From assembly GCA_037142515.1 (NCBI GenBank), contig JBAXAM010000010.1, forward strand, positions 1 to 37,266: a DNA stretch of 37,266 bases. The letters run 5' to 3'. This DNA comes from JBAXAM01 sp037142515. Its GTDB lineage: Bacteria > Pseudomonadota > Gammaproteobacteria > UBA9339. The position numbers and the translations under genes are program-made. Shown here one piece after another: positions 17,150 to 24,757 of this stretch (within the stretch, counting starts at the first letter, position 1; every line of letters begins with the position of its first letter). Under the pieces are notes generated by a model. It saw only the letters and a list, made by a program, of their open reading frames with translations, made no database searches and had not been told where the DNA came from.

Positions 17150-17178
17150 TTGACACACACGAGCCCAATCTGCAGAAT
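17150..17178 (+). promoter_or_regulatory. tRNA-Gln promoter
   Basis: Consensus TTGACA (17150-17155), 17 nt, CAGAAT (17173-17178, four of six matches). Transcription would start near 17185, just before the mature tRNA 5' end at 17188. It may also serve prs downstream. Confidence 0.65.
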
Positions 17179-17187
17179 AGAAAAAAT

Positions 17188-17263
17188 TGGGGCGTCGCCA
17201 AGTTGGTAAGGCACTGGATTTTGATTCCAGCATTCCCAGGTTCGAGTCCTGGCGCCCCAGCCA
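17188..17263 (+). tRNA. tRNA-Gln (anticodon UUG), CCA encoded
   Basis: Cloverleaf: acceptor stem TGGGGCG (17188-17194) pairs with CGCCCCA (17253-17259), discriminator G at 17260, and CCA encoded at 17261-17263. The anticodon stem CTGGA/TCCAG (17214-17218, 17226-17230) encloses loop TTTTGAT, with TTG at 17221-17223. The T arm is CCAGG-TTCGAGT-CCTGG. The U-A first pair of the acceptor is typical of bacterial tRNA-Gln. No other tRNA is adjacent. Confidence 0.97.
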
Positions 17264-17294
17264 AAAATCACTATTTTTATGGAGTAAAGTACAA

Positions 17295-18233
17295 ATGAAA
17301 CTATTTACCGGTAGTGCAAATGTTGCTCTGTCAAATAAAGTAGCAGAGCATCTGCAGATAAGTATTGGTAAAGCCGTTGTTGGTAGTTTTACCGATGGTG
17401 AAACTTTGGTGGAGATTATGGAAAATGTGCGTGGTCAAGATATATTTATTATTCAGCCAACCTCGGCACCAACCAATAACAATTTAATGGAATTAGTTAT
17501 TATGGCAGATGCAATGCGTCGTGCTTCTACCGCAAATATTACAGCAGTAGTTCCTTATTTCGGTTATGCACGTCAAGATCGACGTGTGCGTTCTTCAAGA
17601 GTACCGATTAGTGCAAAAGTTGTGGCAGATATTATGGTGGCTGCAGGTATTACGCGTGTAATTACTATTGATTTACATGCTGACCAAATCCAAGGTTTTT
17701 TCTCTATCCCGGTCGATAACGTTTATGGTACGCCAGTGATGTTTGAAGATATTAAGAAGAAAAATTTTAAAGATATGATTGTTGTATCGCCAGACGTTGG
17801 TGGTGTTGTGCGTGCGCGAGCAGTAGCCAAGAGATTAAATGATGCGGATCTAGCAATTATTGATAAACGACGACACAAACGCAATCAGGTAGAAGTTATG
17901 CATATTATCGGTGATGTTGAAGATCGCGATTGTGTGATTGTTGATGATATTATCGATACTGCAGGGACTATTTGTCAGGCGGCAAAGGCTTTGAAGAGCA
18001 AGGGTGCGCGATCAGTAACTGCTTATGGTACGCATCCCGTTTTATCTGGAAACGCAATTGAGAACATCGAAAAATCTGATATAACTGAGGTAGTGGTGAC
18101 TGATACTATTCCGCTTAGCCAAAAAGCTATGAATTGTAGTAAAGTTCGGCAACTAAGCATTAGTCAGATTTTAGCGGAAACAATTCGTCGTGTAGATAAT
18201 AAGGGTTCAGTAAGTTCAATGTTTCCAGATTAA
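17295..18233 (+). CDS. prs: Ribose-phosphate pyrophosphokinase
   Basis: 312 residues (E. coli 315). Makes PRPP from ribose 5-phosphate and ATP for purine, pyrimidine, His, Trp and NAD synthesis. Seen: FTDGETLVEI, the ATP-binding YFGYARQDRR, DLHADQIQGFF, the catalytic/flexible-loop DKRRHKRNQVEV and the PRPP-binding VIVDDIIDTAGT. The start at 17295 is chosen because GGAG (17281-17284) precedes it and the family begins at MKLFTG; an open frame extending back to 17187 would run through the tRNA gene. Confidence 0.97.
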   Translation: MKLFTGSANVALSNKVAEHLQISIGKAVVGSFTDGETLVEIMENVRGQDIFIIQPTSAPTNNNLMELVIMADAMRRASTANITAVVPYFGYARQDRRVRSSRVPISAKVVADIMVAAGITRVITIDLHADQIQGFFSIPVDNVYGTPVMFEDIKKKNFKDMIVVSPDVGGVVRARAVAKRLNDADLAIIDKRRHKRNQVEVMHIIGDVEDRDCVIVDDIIDTAGTICQAAKALKSKGARSVTAYGTHPVLSGNAIENIEKSDITEVVVTDTIPLSQKAMNCSKVRQLSISQILAETIRRVDNKGSVSSMFPD

Positions 18234-18263
18234 AGCTTGATAGTTAACATGGAGGACTAAAAA

Positions 18264-18845
18264 ATGACTCACGAATTACCGATTTTGCCTTTTGCTAAGA
18301 ATGATTTAATTCCACATATTTCTGAAGAAACCATTGATTTTCATTATGGGCGCCACCATAAAGCTTATATCGATAATTTGAATAAATTAATTATTGGTAC
18401 TGAATTTGAAAATAAAGCATTACTTGAAATTATAAAAACATCTTCTGGCGCTATTTTTAACAATGCAGCACAGATTTGGAATCATACTTTTTATTGGAAT
18501 TGTTTGCAGCATACTAGTGATGAGCAATTGCCGGTAGAGTTAACAGCAGCAATTAATAAAGCTTTCGGCGGGATCGAAAAATTTAAAGAAGATTTTACTA
18601 AGGTATCTTTGGGTTTATTTGGTTCCGGCTGGATATGGCTAATAAAAAATGCAGGTGGTAATTTATCAATAACCTCTACTAGCAATGCAGGAAATCCATT
18701 AATATCTGGGCAAACACCGTTGCTTGTTTGTGATGTGTGGGAGCATGCTTATTATATAGATTATCGTAATGCTCGCGTTAAATATTTGGAAGCTTTTTGG
18801 CGTGTTGTAAATTGGAATTTTGTTAGCCAAAATTTAACTGCTTAA
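18264..18845 (+). CDS. sodB: Superoxide dismutase, iron type
   Basis: 193 residues, the normal length. Metal ligands are His27, His74, Asp157 and His161 (DVWEHAYYIDYRN). Gln69 in NNAAQIWNH is the iron-type position, in contrast to the Gln found near residue 146 in Mn enzymes. It has no signal peptide and should act in the cytoplasm, converting superoxide to oxygen and peroxide. A strong Shine-Dalgarno, GGAGG, precedes the start. Only 30 bp separate it from prs, so partial co-transcription is likely. Confidence 0.96.
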   Translation: MTHELPILPFAKNDLIPHISEETIDFHYGRHHKAYIDNLNKLIIGTEFENKALLEIIKTSSGAIFNNAAQIWNHTFYWNCLQHTSDEQLPVELTAAINKAFGGIEKFKEDFTKVSLGLFGSGWIWLIKNAGGNLSITSTSNAGNPLISGQTPLLVCDVWEHAYYIDYRNARVKYLEAFWRVVNWNFVSQNLTA

Positions 18846-19324
18846 TCACGAAAATTTTCAAATTGTAGCGGTATACCCAGTTCTTCTTTACGTAGTATAG
18901 ACATTACTTCTTGTAGGTCATCGCGTTTTTTGGCGGTGACACGAACATGATCTCCCATGACACTTGATTGAACTTTTAGTTGCGAGTCTTTAATGAGTTT
19001 GTTAATTTTTTTACCAATATCGTGATCGATGCCGTGTTTAATTGTTATTTCCTGCTTTGCTTCATGCAGACTTTCTTGAACTTCTTTGCGGTCTAAGCAG
19101 TTTAAATCAATTCCGCGCTTAACGAGCTTCGGTTCTAGAATCTGTTGCATTTGTTGAAGCTGAAAAGCATTTGGCGCAACCAAAGTAATAACGCTTTCTT
19201 TAAGTTCAAAATGCGCATTTGTGTCCTTGAAATCAAAACGGTTTTTGACTTCACGATTAGCTTGATCAATTGCATTAGTTGCTTCGTGCTGATCAATTTT
19301 AGAAACAATATCAAAAGTTGGCAT
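18842..19324 (-). CDS. yajQ: YajQ-family nucleotide-binding protein
   Basis: 160 residues, full family length. Begins MPTFDIVSKIDQHEATNAID and includes NREVKNRFDFKDTNA, KRGIDLNCLDRK and VRVTAKKRDDLQEVM, the hallmark segments of DUF520. In Xanthomonas and Pseudomonas relatives bind cyclic di-GMP and act as effectors in signalling; in E. coli binding of nucleotide and tRNA was reported. The stop codon overlaps that of convergent sodB by 4 nt. A TACAAT box preceded by TGC lies about 40 nt upstream of the start. Confidence 0.93.
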   Translation of the reverse strand: MPTFDIVSKIDQHEATNAIDQANREVKNRFDFKDTNAHFELKESVITLVAPNAFQLQQMQQILEPKLVKRGIDLNCLDRKEVQESLHEAKQEITIKHGIDHDIGKKINKLIKDSQLKVQSSVMGDHVRVTAKKRDDLQEVMSILRKEELGIPLQFENFRD

Positions 19325-19384
19325 AAGTTTTAATCCAATGTGATTAAATTAATGGGGAGAATTGTAGCATAAAACGCAGGATTA

Positions 19385-19924
19385 TTAAAACAATCCCAAC
19401 TCTAATTTCGCCTGATCTGACATCATAGACCGATCCCATGGTGGATCGAAGATCAGTTCAATTTCAACTGAGGTTACGTCAGATAATCTTAAGACTTTCT
19501 CTTTAGCGTCTGTTGTAATAATTGGTCCCATGCCGCAGCCAGGAGCAGTGAGTGTCATGCGGATAATAACATTGGATTTATTATCAGCATTTGGTGTGAT
19601 ATCAATACCATAAATTAATCCAAGATCAACGATATTTACTGGAATTTCTGGATCATAACAAGTGCGTAGTACATTCCAAATTCTGTCTTCAAGAGCGATG
19701 TTTTCATTTTCGGCTAAGGTAAAAGTTAGGTGTGTTTTGCCTAAGGCGTCTGCATCTTTATTTTCCAGACGATACATTGAGCCAGATGTGGTTATAGTAT
19801 AAGTTCCACCAAGCGATTGCGTAATAGTTACCTCAGTATCTTTGGGTAAGGTAATTAAATTTCCGAGTGGAACTAAAGCCACAGTTACGTCATGGATTAA
19901 TTTTATGGTTTCTTGCTCTGTCAT
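19385..19924 (-). CDS. sufT: Putative Fe-S assembly protein SufT (DUF59/MIP18 family)
   Basis: 179 residues. A SufT-type N-terminal segment (1-75) precedes the DUF59 domain, which has DPEIPVNIVDLGLIYG (91-106), LTAPGCGMG with Cys130, and FDPPWDRSMMSDQAKLELG at the end. The family is implicated in maturation of Fe-S proteins and in carrying clusters to targets. The start at 19924 is chosen over a longer frame because it gives an ATGA overlap with sufU, the usual coupling in this operon. It is the last gene of sufD-sufS-sufU-sufT. Confidence 0.9.
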   Translation of the reverse strand: MTEQETIKLIHDVTVALVPLGNLITLPKDTEVTITQSLGGTYTITTSGSMYRLENKDADALGKTHLTFTLAENENIALEDRIWNVLRTCYDPEIPVNIVDLGLIYGIDITPNADNKSNVIIRMTLTAPGCGMGPIITTDAKEKVLRLSDVTSVEIELIFDPPWDRSMMSDQAKLELGLF

Positions 19925-20346
19925 AATTGCTCTAAGGCTGATTTCAATGTATGCCATGCCAAAGTAGCGCATTTAACGCGCATAGGGAATTCAGATACGC
20001 CAGCAAGTACCGTCAGCTTGCCTAGTTTTTCTGCTTTTGTAGTTTTGCCAGTAGTGACCAGTTTTTGAAATTCATCAAATAGTTCTAGTGCTTCTGTAAT
20101 AGTTTTGCCCAAAACGGCATCACTCATGAGAGATGCAGATGCGGTTGAAATCGCGCATCCTGATCCTTGAAAGCCTATATTTGTTATAATGCCATTTTTT
20201 TCGTTTACATAAAGAGTTAGTTTGTCTCCGCAAAGTGGATTATAGCCTTCTTTGCTGCAGCTCGGATGCTCGAGTGTGCAAAAGTTGTGCGGGTGTTGAC
20301 TATGATCAATAATCACTTGTTGATATAAGTCTTCTAAGTCAGACAT
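19921..20346 (-). CDS. sufU: Fe-S scaffold / sulfurtransferase SufU
   Basis: 141 residues. IscU-fold protein with the three conserved cysteines Cys39 (NPLCGDK, with Asp41), Cys64 (GSGCAIS) and Cys126 (RVKCATLAW). SufU-type proteins accept sulfur from SufS, with zinc at the Cys site. The short insertion between Cys64 and Cys126, typical of SufU as opposed to IscU, is present. Gap to sufS is 13 nt and overlap with sufT is 4 nt, consistent with one transcript. Confidence 0.94.
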   Translation of the reverse strand: MSDLEDLYQQVIIDHSQHPHNFCTLEHPSCSKEGYNPLCGDKLTLYVNEKNGIITNIGFQGSGCAISTASASLMSDAVLGKTITEALELFDEFQKLVTTGKTTKAEKLGKLTVLAGVSEFPMRVKCATLAWHTLKSALEQL

Positions 20347-20359
20347 GTTTAATCCTTTT

Positions 20360-21580
20360 TTAATCTTTAACGCGAAAAATTTCTTTTACTTTATTAATAG
20401 CGGCTGCAAATATATCAATTTCTTTTTCAGTATTGTAGAGCCCAAATGAAATCCTTGTTGTAGCTGGAACATTATAAAAATCCATAAGAGGCATGGTGCA
20501 ATGATGACCGGCTCGAGTGGCAACGCCTTCAGTATTAAGTATGGTTGCAATATCATGTGGATGAACTTTGTCTAAAACGAAAGAGATTACGCCAACTTTA
20601 TCTAATGCGTTACCAATAATACTTAATTTTTTGATTTTAAATAATATTTTATTAGCATAGCTTAATAAGTTTTTTTCATGTTGAGATATTTTATTCATTC
20701 CAACTGAATTTAAAAAGTCGACTGCAGTGCCAAGGCCAATTACGCCGGCAATATTTTGGGTACCTGCTTCGAATTTATTTGGCAAGTCGCCATATTCGGT
20801 TTTTGCAAAAGTCACTTTTTTAATCATGCTGCCACCACCCTGGTATGGTGGCATAGCGTCTAAAAATATTTCCTTACCATACAAGACCCCAACTCCGGTT
20901 GGTCCATACATTTTATGTGCAGAAAAAGCATAGAAGTCACAATCTAAACTTTGAACATCAGTTTGCATATGTGGCACCGCTTGGGCTCCGTCGATTAGTG
21001 CCGGAATGTTACGCGCATGCGCGAGAGCGATAATTTTTTTAATTGGGTTAATGGTGCCTAGAGTATTTGAGACGTGTGTGATCGCAACCATTTTAGTACG
21101 ATTGTTTAAAAGCGTTTCGTAATGATCAAGGTCAAGCTCACCATTTTTATGAATTTTTATCACCCGTAACTTTGCACCTGTTTGCTTGCAAATCATTTGC
21201 CATGGTACGATGTTGGAATGATGCTCCATAGTGCTGATAATAACTTCGTCGTCTGTATGGAAATTTTCGCGACCATAACTTTGTGCTACTAAGTTTATCG
21301 CCTCTGTAGTGCCACGAACGAAAATAATTTCGGCAGAGTTTTTTGCGTTGATAAAATTTTGAACTTTTTTCCGAGCTTGTTCATAGCTTTTAGTAGCGCG
21401 TTCAGCTAGTGTATGCACGCCGCGATGTATGTTTGAATTATCATGAAAATAAAAATGGTCCATAGCCTCAATAACACAGCGAGGTTTTTGGCTGGTGGCA
21501 GCGCTATCAAGGTAGACTAATGGTTTGTTTTGAACTTTTTCTTGTAAAATCGGAAATTGTTCGCGTAGCTTAGTGTTCAT
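20360..21580 (-). CDS. sufS: Cysteine desulfurase SufS
   Basis: 406 residues, the same as E. coli SufS. A PLP enzyme that converts cysteine to alanine and a Cys-bound persulfide. Lys223 (SAHKMYGPTG) should bind PLP; HHSN (120-123) stacks on the cofactor; Cys361 in RAGHHCTMP is the persulfide residue. The start at 21580 begins MNTKLREQFPILQ, matching the family; a longer frame would overlap sufD by 77 nt. The chosen start overlaps sufD by 11 nt. Confidence 0.96.
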   Translation of the reverse strand: MNTKLREQFPILQEKVQNKPLVYLDSAATSQKPRCVIEAMDHFYFHDNSNIHRGVHTLAERATKSYEQARKKVQNFINAKNSAEIIFVRGTTEAINLVAQSYGRENFHTDDEVIISTMEHHSNIVPWQMICKQTGAKLRVIKIHKNGELDLDHYETLLNNRTKMVAITHVSNTLGTINPIKKIIALAHARNIPALIDGAQAVPHMQTDVQSLDCDFYAFSAHKMYGPTGVGVLYGKEIFLDAMPPYQGGGSMIKKVTFAKTEYGDLPNKFEAGTQNIAGVIGLGTAVDFLNSVGMNKISQHEKNLLSYANKILFKIKKLSIIGNALDKVGVISFVLDKVHPHDIATILNTEGVATRAGHHCTMPLMDFYNVPATTRISFGLYNTEKEIDIFAAAINKVKEIFRVKD

Positions 21581-22517
21581 AGGCAGTATCCAAGGTGATT
21601 TTGGGCTGGCAAAATGCATCAAATTGATCAATGATTTCTTGAACAAAGGCAGTAGTTAATAATTGCTCGGCCTTATTCTCTGCAATTCCGCGTGAGCGTA
21701 AGTAAAATAAAGCTTCTTGATCAAGCTGGCCCACAGTTGCGCCGTGAGTACAAATAATATCGTCAGAATAAACTTCAAGTGCTGGTGCAGTATTCATTGT
21801 TGCCAATTCTGAGAGCAGCAGATTCTTATTGGTTACATGGGTTTCGGTTTTTATAGCATTTGGGTGCACTACTACGAGGCAGTCAAAGTTACCCGTAGCT
21901 TTATCATTGATAAGTCCTTTGAATAAGACATTACTACTGCAACTTGGCGCCAAATGCTTGATGCATATTTTGTAGTTTAAAGTTTGAGATTCGTGCAATG
22001 CAATAATTCCGATGGCGTTGTAGATGGCGTTTTTTTCTGTAAGCTCAACCAGCAAGCTGTCTTGCGAAAGTTTAGCACCTTTGCCAACAAAACCACTACT
22101 AATCTTGCTGTTTTGTTCTTGTTTTATAATAGTTTGTGCACAATGAGTGCTAATGCTGTTTTCAGTTTGCAATTTATAATAAATAATTTCGCTGTTTTTT
22201 CTTGCGGTGATATTAATTCTGATGTTGCTTGCATAGCCGTGGCTTGTTAAGCCAGCATATTCTTCTATAAGAGTGAAGCAGCTGTTTTCTTCTGCGATGA
22301 TATTAATGGTGTGGCTATAATCCTGCGAAGCTAAAAGCAATAAATGGATTGGTTTCTCTATTTTGGTGTTTTTGGGGATTTTAAAAGTTTGCTCGCTCAA
22401 GATTAATTTTTCACATTTGTCGGACAATTTTTCTTGGTAAATACCATTGAGCATCACCAAAGCATCAGTGTGGGGCAATTTGAGTTTATTAATATAATTT
22501 TTATCTAAGCTTTGCAT
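21570..22517 (-). CDS. sufD: SUF scaffold component SufD
   Basis: 315 residues, shorter than E. coli SufD (423), mainly through a reduced N-terminal region. The beta-helix core and the C-terminal segments are present: KTETHVTNKNLLLSE, YSDDIICTHGATVGQLDQEA and FYLRSRGI, which includes the Cys and His of the scaffold interface. SufD normally works as SufB1-SufC2-SufD1 to build Fe-S clusters. Neither sufB nor sufC lies in this window, which is unusual because sufBCD are normally contiguous. TATAAT lies 8 nt before the ATG and there is no Shine-Dalgarno. Confidence 0.92.
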   Translation of the reverse strand: MQSLDKNYINKLKLPHTDALVMLNGIYQEKLSDKCEKLILSEQTFKIPKNTKIEKPIHLLLLASQDYSHTINIIAEENSCFTLIEEYAGLTSHGYASNIRINITARKNSEIIYYKLQTENSISTHCAQTIIKQEQNSKISSGFVGKGAKLSQDSLLVELTEKNAIYNAIGIIALHESQTLNYKICIKHLAPSCSSNVLFKGLINDKATGNFDCLVVVHPNAIKTETHVTNKNLLLSELATMNTAPALEVYSDDIICTHGATVGQLDQEALFYLRSRGIAENKAEQLLTTAFVQEIIDQFDAFCQPKITLDTAYEH

Positions 22518-22525
22518 TTTATGTG

Positions 22526-22553
22526 ATTATAACCGAGTATCGTGATTATACAA
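22526..22553 (-). promoter_or_regulatory. sufD promoter candidate with very short leader
   Basis: Reading the minus strand: TTGTAT (22553-22548), 16 nt, consensus TATAAT (22531-22526), then 8 nt to the ATG at 22517. A second TATAAT copy lies at 22550-22545. The -35 is weak (three of six). Confidence 0.45.
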
Positions 22554-22586
22554 CTATGTGTTTTTATGAGTTTTATATCAGGTTTT

Positions 22587-22637
22587 CTAAAAATCACCAC
22601 TTGATGGTGATTTTTAGGCCATTAAGTGGTGATTTTT
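22587..22637. repeat. Three-arm inverted repeat between divergent sufD and amidase genes
   Basis: CTAAAAATCACCA (22587-22599) pairs perfectly with 22605-22617 over a 5-nt loop. A third arm, AAGTGGTGATTTTT (22624-22637), is an equally good partner for 22589-22602 (14 of 14). Two mutually exclusive hairpins, or a three-half-site operator, are possible. It lies upstream of both genes, so it does not sit where a terminator would end either transcript. Confidence 0.65.
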
Positions 22638-22687
22638 CTAGAATAATTATATAAGATCACATTACTGAGAAACCAAGCAGGTCGAAT

Positions 22688-24055
22688 ATGCGGTTTATAG
22701 TTTTACTTTTTTTATCCAATCTTGCTGTAGCTTGCAACAATATTAGTATTATCCAAAAGCCAATAGTGTTTGATAAAGAGCGGGTCGCGCTGACCCAGCA
22801 ATATCGTCTCAAGCATTATGATATAAAATCCAAATCAATAGTAATTCAACCACGTATGATAGTGTTGCATTGGACACAAATTAAAGATATTAGCAGTACT
22901 TATAATGTTTTTTATCCTGCTGTCTTAAGCAATCGTCCTGATATTAGCAAGGGTGGCAATTTAAATGTGTCGGCGCATTTTCTGGTTGATCGCGATGGGA
23001 AGATTTATCAATTGATGCCAACTAATTGGATGGCAAGACATGTAATTGGATTAAACGATGTTGCTATCGGTATTGAAAATGTGGGTGGAGTAGATGATCG
23101 TGAAGATTTAACTGCTGCGCAAGTCAATGCCAATGTTTGTTTAGTACGTTATTTAAAGAAGCAATATCCAACTATAGAATATTTAATTGGTCATTATGAA
23201 TATGGGGAGTTTCGTTATACTAAGTTGTGGAAAGAAAAAGATAGTAATTATTTTACTGCCAAAAAAGATACTGGTGAAAAATTTATGCGATTAGTTAGGG
23301 GTGGTTTAATCCATCCAGTTTTATCACCAGAAAATGCAAAAGCAATAGGCGAGAAAATTTGGCAGAATGAGTGCAATGGCAAAATTTCTGGTTTAACAAG
23401 TTGGAATAAAGGTGAGAATTTTGCATCTTTAGGTATTGGTCACTGCATTTGGTATCCAGCGGGAAAACAAGATATTTTCGAAGAGAGTTTTCCAAAGTTA
23501 ATACAATATATGCGTGCGCGCCATGTTGTTGTGCCAAAGTGGTTAGACAAGCCAGATGTTCCAGCGTGTCCTTGGCAATCACGAGAAGAGTTTTTGCGCG
23601 CTATAAAAAATAATGAGCTGCGGCTTTGGGAGTTGCGACAGTTTTTAATAAACACTGTACCCGAGCAAACACAATATTTAATTTATCGCCTAGAAACATT
23701 ATTGCCGCAAATATTAGAGCTCGTTCCTGTTGGGGAGCGTCCAAATATTCAGCATGAAATTGAACAGTTAATACAAACACCGATTGGTATTTATTCCTTA
23801 GTTGATTATATAAATTTTAAGGGTGATGGGATTTTAGAGAGTTTTTCTGGTGGTTGGGGCTTGTTACAAGTACTAAGAGAAATGCAGCATGCACCAAATA
23901 ATTTAACGCCCAATGAAGCATATGCTTGGGCGGCTAGCAAAGTATTAAAGCGTCGTGTCGCATCTGCGCCACAAGCACGTAAAATGAATGAGAAAAGGTG
24001 GTTGACTGGTTGGTTAAAAAGAGTTAATACATACCGTGAGGATCGGAATCAATAA
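22688..24055 (+). CDS. Exported N-acetylmuramoyl-L-alanine amidase with unusual C-terminal domain
   Basis: 455 residues. A signal sequence (1-15) ends LAVAC, so lipidation at Cys16 is possible. The amidase domain (about 50-190) is of the AmpD/Ami_2 type: IVLHWT (His61), VSAHFLVDRDGKIYQL, AIGIEN (Glu130), IGHYEYG (His169) and KEKD (Asp185), giving the His-His-Asp zinc site that removes the stem peptide from MurNAc. Residues about 210-450 form a second region with IWQNECNG (Glu228), LTSWNKGENFASLGIGH and EESFPKL. I do not recognise its family; a lysozyme-like fold with Glu228 as acid is a guess. AGG lies 6 nt before the ATG. Confidence 0.87.
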   Translation: MRFIVLLFLSNLAVACNNISIIQKPIVFDKERVALTQQYRLKHYDIKSKSIVIQPRMIVLHWTQIKDISSTYNVFYPAVLSNRPDISKGGNLNVSAHFLVDRDGKIYQLMPTNWMARHVIGLNDVAIGIENVGGVDDREDLTAAQVNANVCLVRYLKKQYPTIEYLIGHYEYGEFRYTKLWKEKDSNYFTAKKDTGEKFMRLVRGGLIHPVLSPENAKAIGEKIWQNECNGKISGLTSWNKGENFASLGIGHCIWYPAGKQDIFEESFPKLIQYMRARHVVVPKWLDKPDVPACPWQSREEFLRAIKNNELRLWELRQFLINTVPEQTQYLIYRLETLLPQILELVPVGERPNIQHEIEQLIQTPIGIYSLVDYINFKGDGILESFSGGWGLLQVLREMQHAPNNLTPNEAYAWAASKVLKRRVASAPQARKMNEKRWLTGWLKRVNTYREDRNQ

Positions 24056-24057
24056 AA

Positions 24058-24312
24058 TCAATAATGAAAACGACACTGTACAATCACCACATCGCTGTCT
24101 ATTATTTTATAAACCAATCGATGCTCGTGGGTTAATCTTCTCGACCAATAACCGGAAAGCTTAAACCGTAATGATTCCGGTTTACCTATTCCTGAAAATG
24201 GAGTGCGTTGTATTTCTTTTATTAGCTGATTTATTTTCTGCAACACTTTTTTATCATGCTGTTGCCAATATAAATAATCTTCCCAGGCATAATCCAAAAA
24301 CATAATTTTCAT
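24058..24312 (-). CDS. yoeB: YoeB toxin (ribosome-dependent mRNA endoribonuclease)
   Basis: 84 residues, the same length as E. coli YoeB and similar throughout: WEDYLYWQQHDKKVLQKINQ, RTPFSGIGKPESLRFKLSGY, WSRRLTHEHRLVYK and the terminal CRFHY. The catalytic positions, Glu in KPESL (46), Arg in HEHRLVY and His near the C-terminus (83), are all kept, so it should be active. It follows yefM by 20 nt and converges on the amidase gene, with 2 bp between stops. Confidence 0.95.
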   Translation of the reverse strand: MKIMFLDYAWEDYLYWQQHDKKVLQKINQLIKEIQRTPFSGIGKPESLRFKLSGYWSRRLTHEHRLVYKIIDSDVVIVQCRFHY

Positions 24313-24332
24313 AAAAGATACCTGTTTATTAT

Positions 24333-24587
24333 TTACTCTAAAAATAATTGTTTTTTTGAATATTTTTGATTTTCTATCTCTGTTATACTTTTTGCTAATC
24401 TTGCAGCATTTTTAGGAGTGCTTAATAAATACATTGTTTCTTTGATTGAGTTATAATCTTCCAATGACATCATTACAACAGGACTTTGTTTTTGTGTGGT
24501 AATAATTACAGGTTGATGATTTTGACACACATCTTGCATTGTTTTGCTAAAATTTTTTCTAGCTTCTGTGTACGTAACGGCTTCCAT
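24333..24587 (-). CDS. yefM: YefM antitoxin
   Basis: 84 residues. N-terminal VTYTEARKNFSKTMQDVCQN and PVVMMSLEDYNSIKETMYLL are typical YefM, with a charged disordered C-terminus that binds YoeB. It neutralises the toxin and represses its own operon. The first gene of the pair; the ATG at 24587 is preceded by AT-rich DNA without a clear Shine-Dalgarno. Confidence 0.93.
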   Translation of the reverse strand: MEAVTYTEARKNFSKTMQDVCQNHQPVIITTQKQSPVVMMSLEDYNSIKETMYLLSTPKNAARLAKSITEIENQKYSKKQLFLE

Positions 24588-24625
24588 AAATTTACCATAT
24601 TTTTAATTAATTATTATTTTACAAA

Positions 24626-24642
24626 TGTACCATATATGTACC
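24626..24642. promoter_or_regulatory. Candidate YefM operator
   Basis: On the minus strand GGTACATATATGGTACA: two GGTACA hexamers starting 11 bp apart. E. coli YefM recognises TGTACA-cored repeats about one helical turn apart, and the position (39-55 bp before the yefM ATG) suits autorepression. The remaining 24588-24757 gap is AT-rich and otherwise empty. Confidence 0.55.
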
Positions 24643-24757
24643 GATATAGTAAAATTTATTTTAAAAGCTCCTTAAATTAATTTTCATCGGCGCAAATAAT
24701 AAACGTGATTATTTGCGATAATTGGTGTTTTTGAAAATAACTGTAATTAAAAATGTA

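Noticed and set aside
17187..17294. Longer N-terminus for prs, starting at 17187
   Set aside because: It would translate through the tRNA-Gln gene, and the Prs family begins at the ATG at 17295, which has its own Shine-Dalgarno.
19925..19972. Longer N-terminus for sufT
   Set aside because: The ATGA overlap with sufU at 19921-19924 is a better start, and the extra 16 residues read out of frame through sufU.
21581..21646. Longer N-terminus for sufS
   Set aside because: It would add 22 residues not found in SufS and overlap sufD by 77 nt; the start at 21580 gives exactly the E. coli length.
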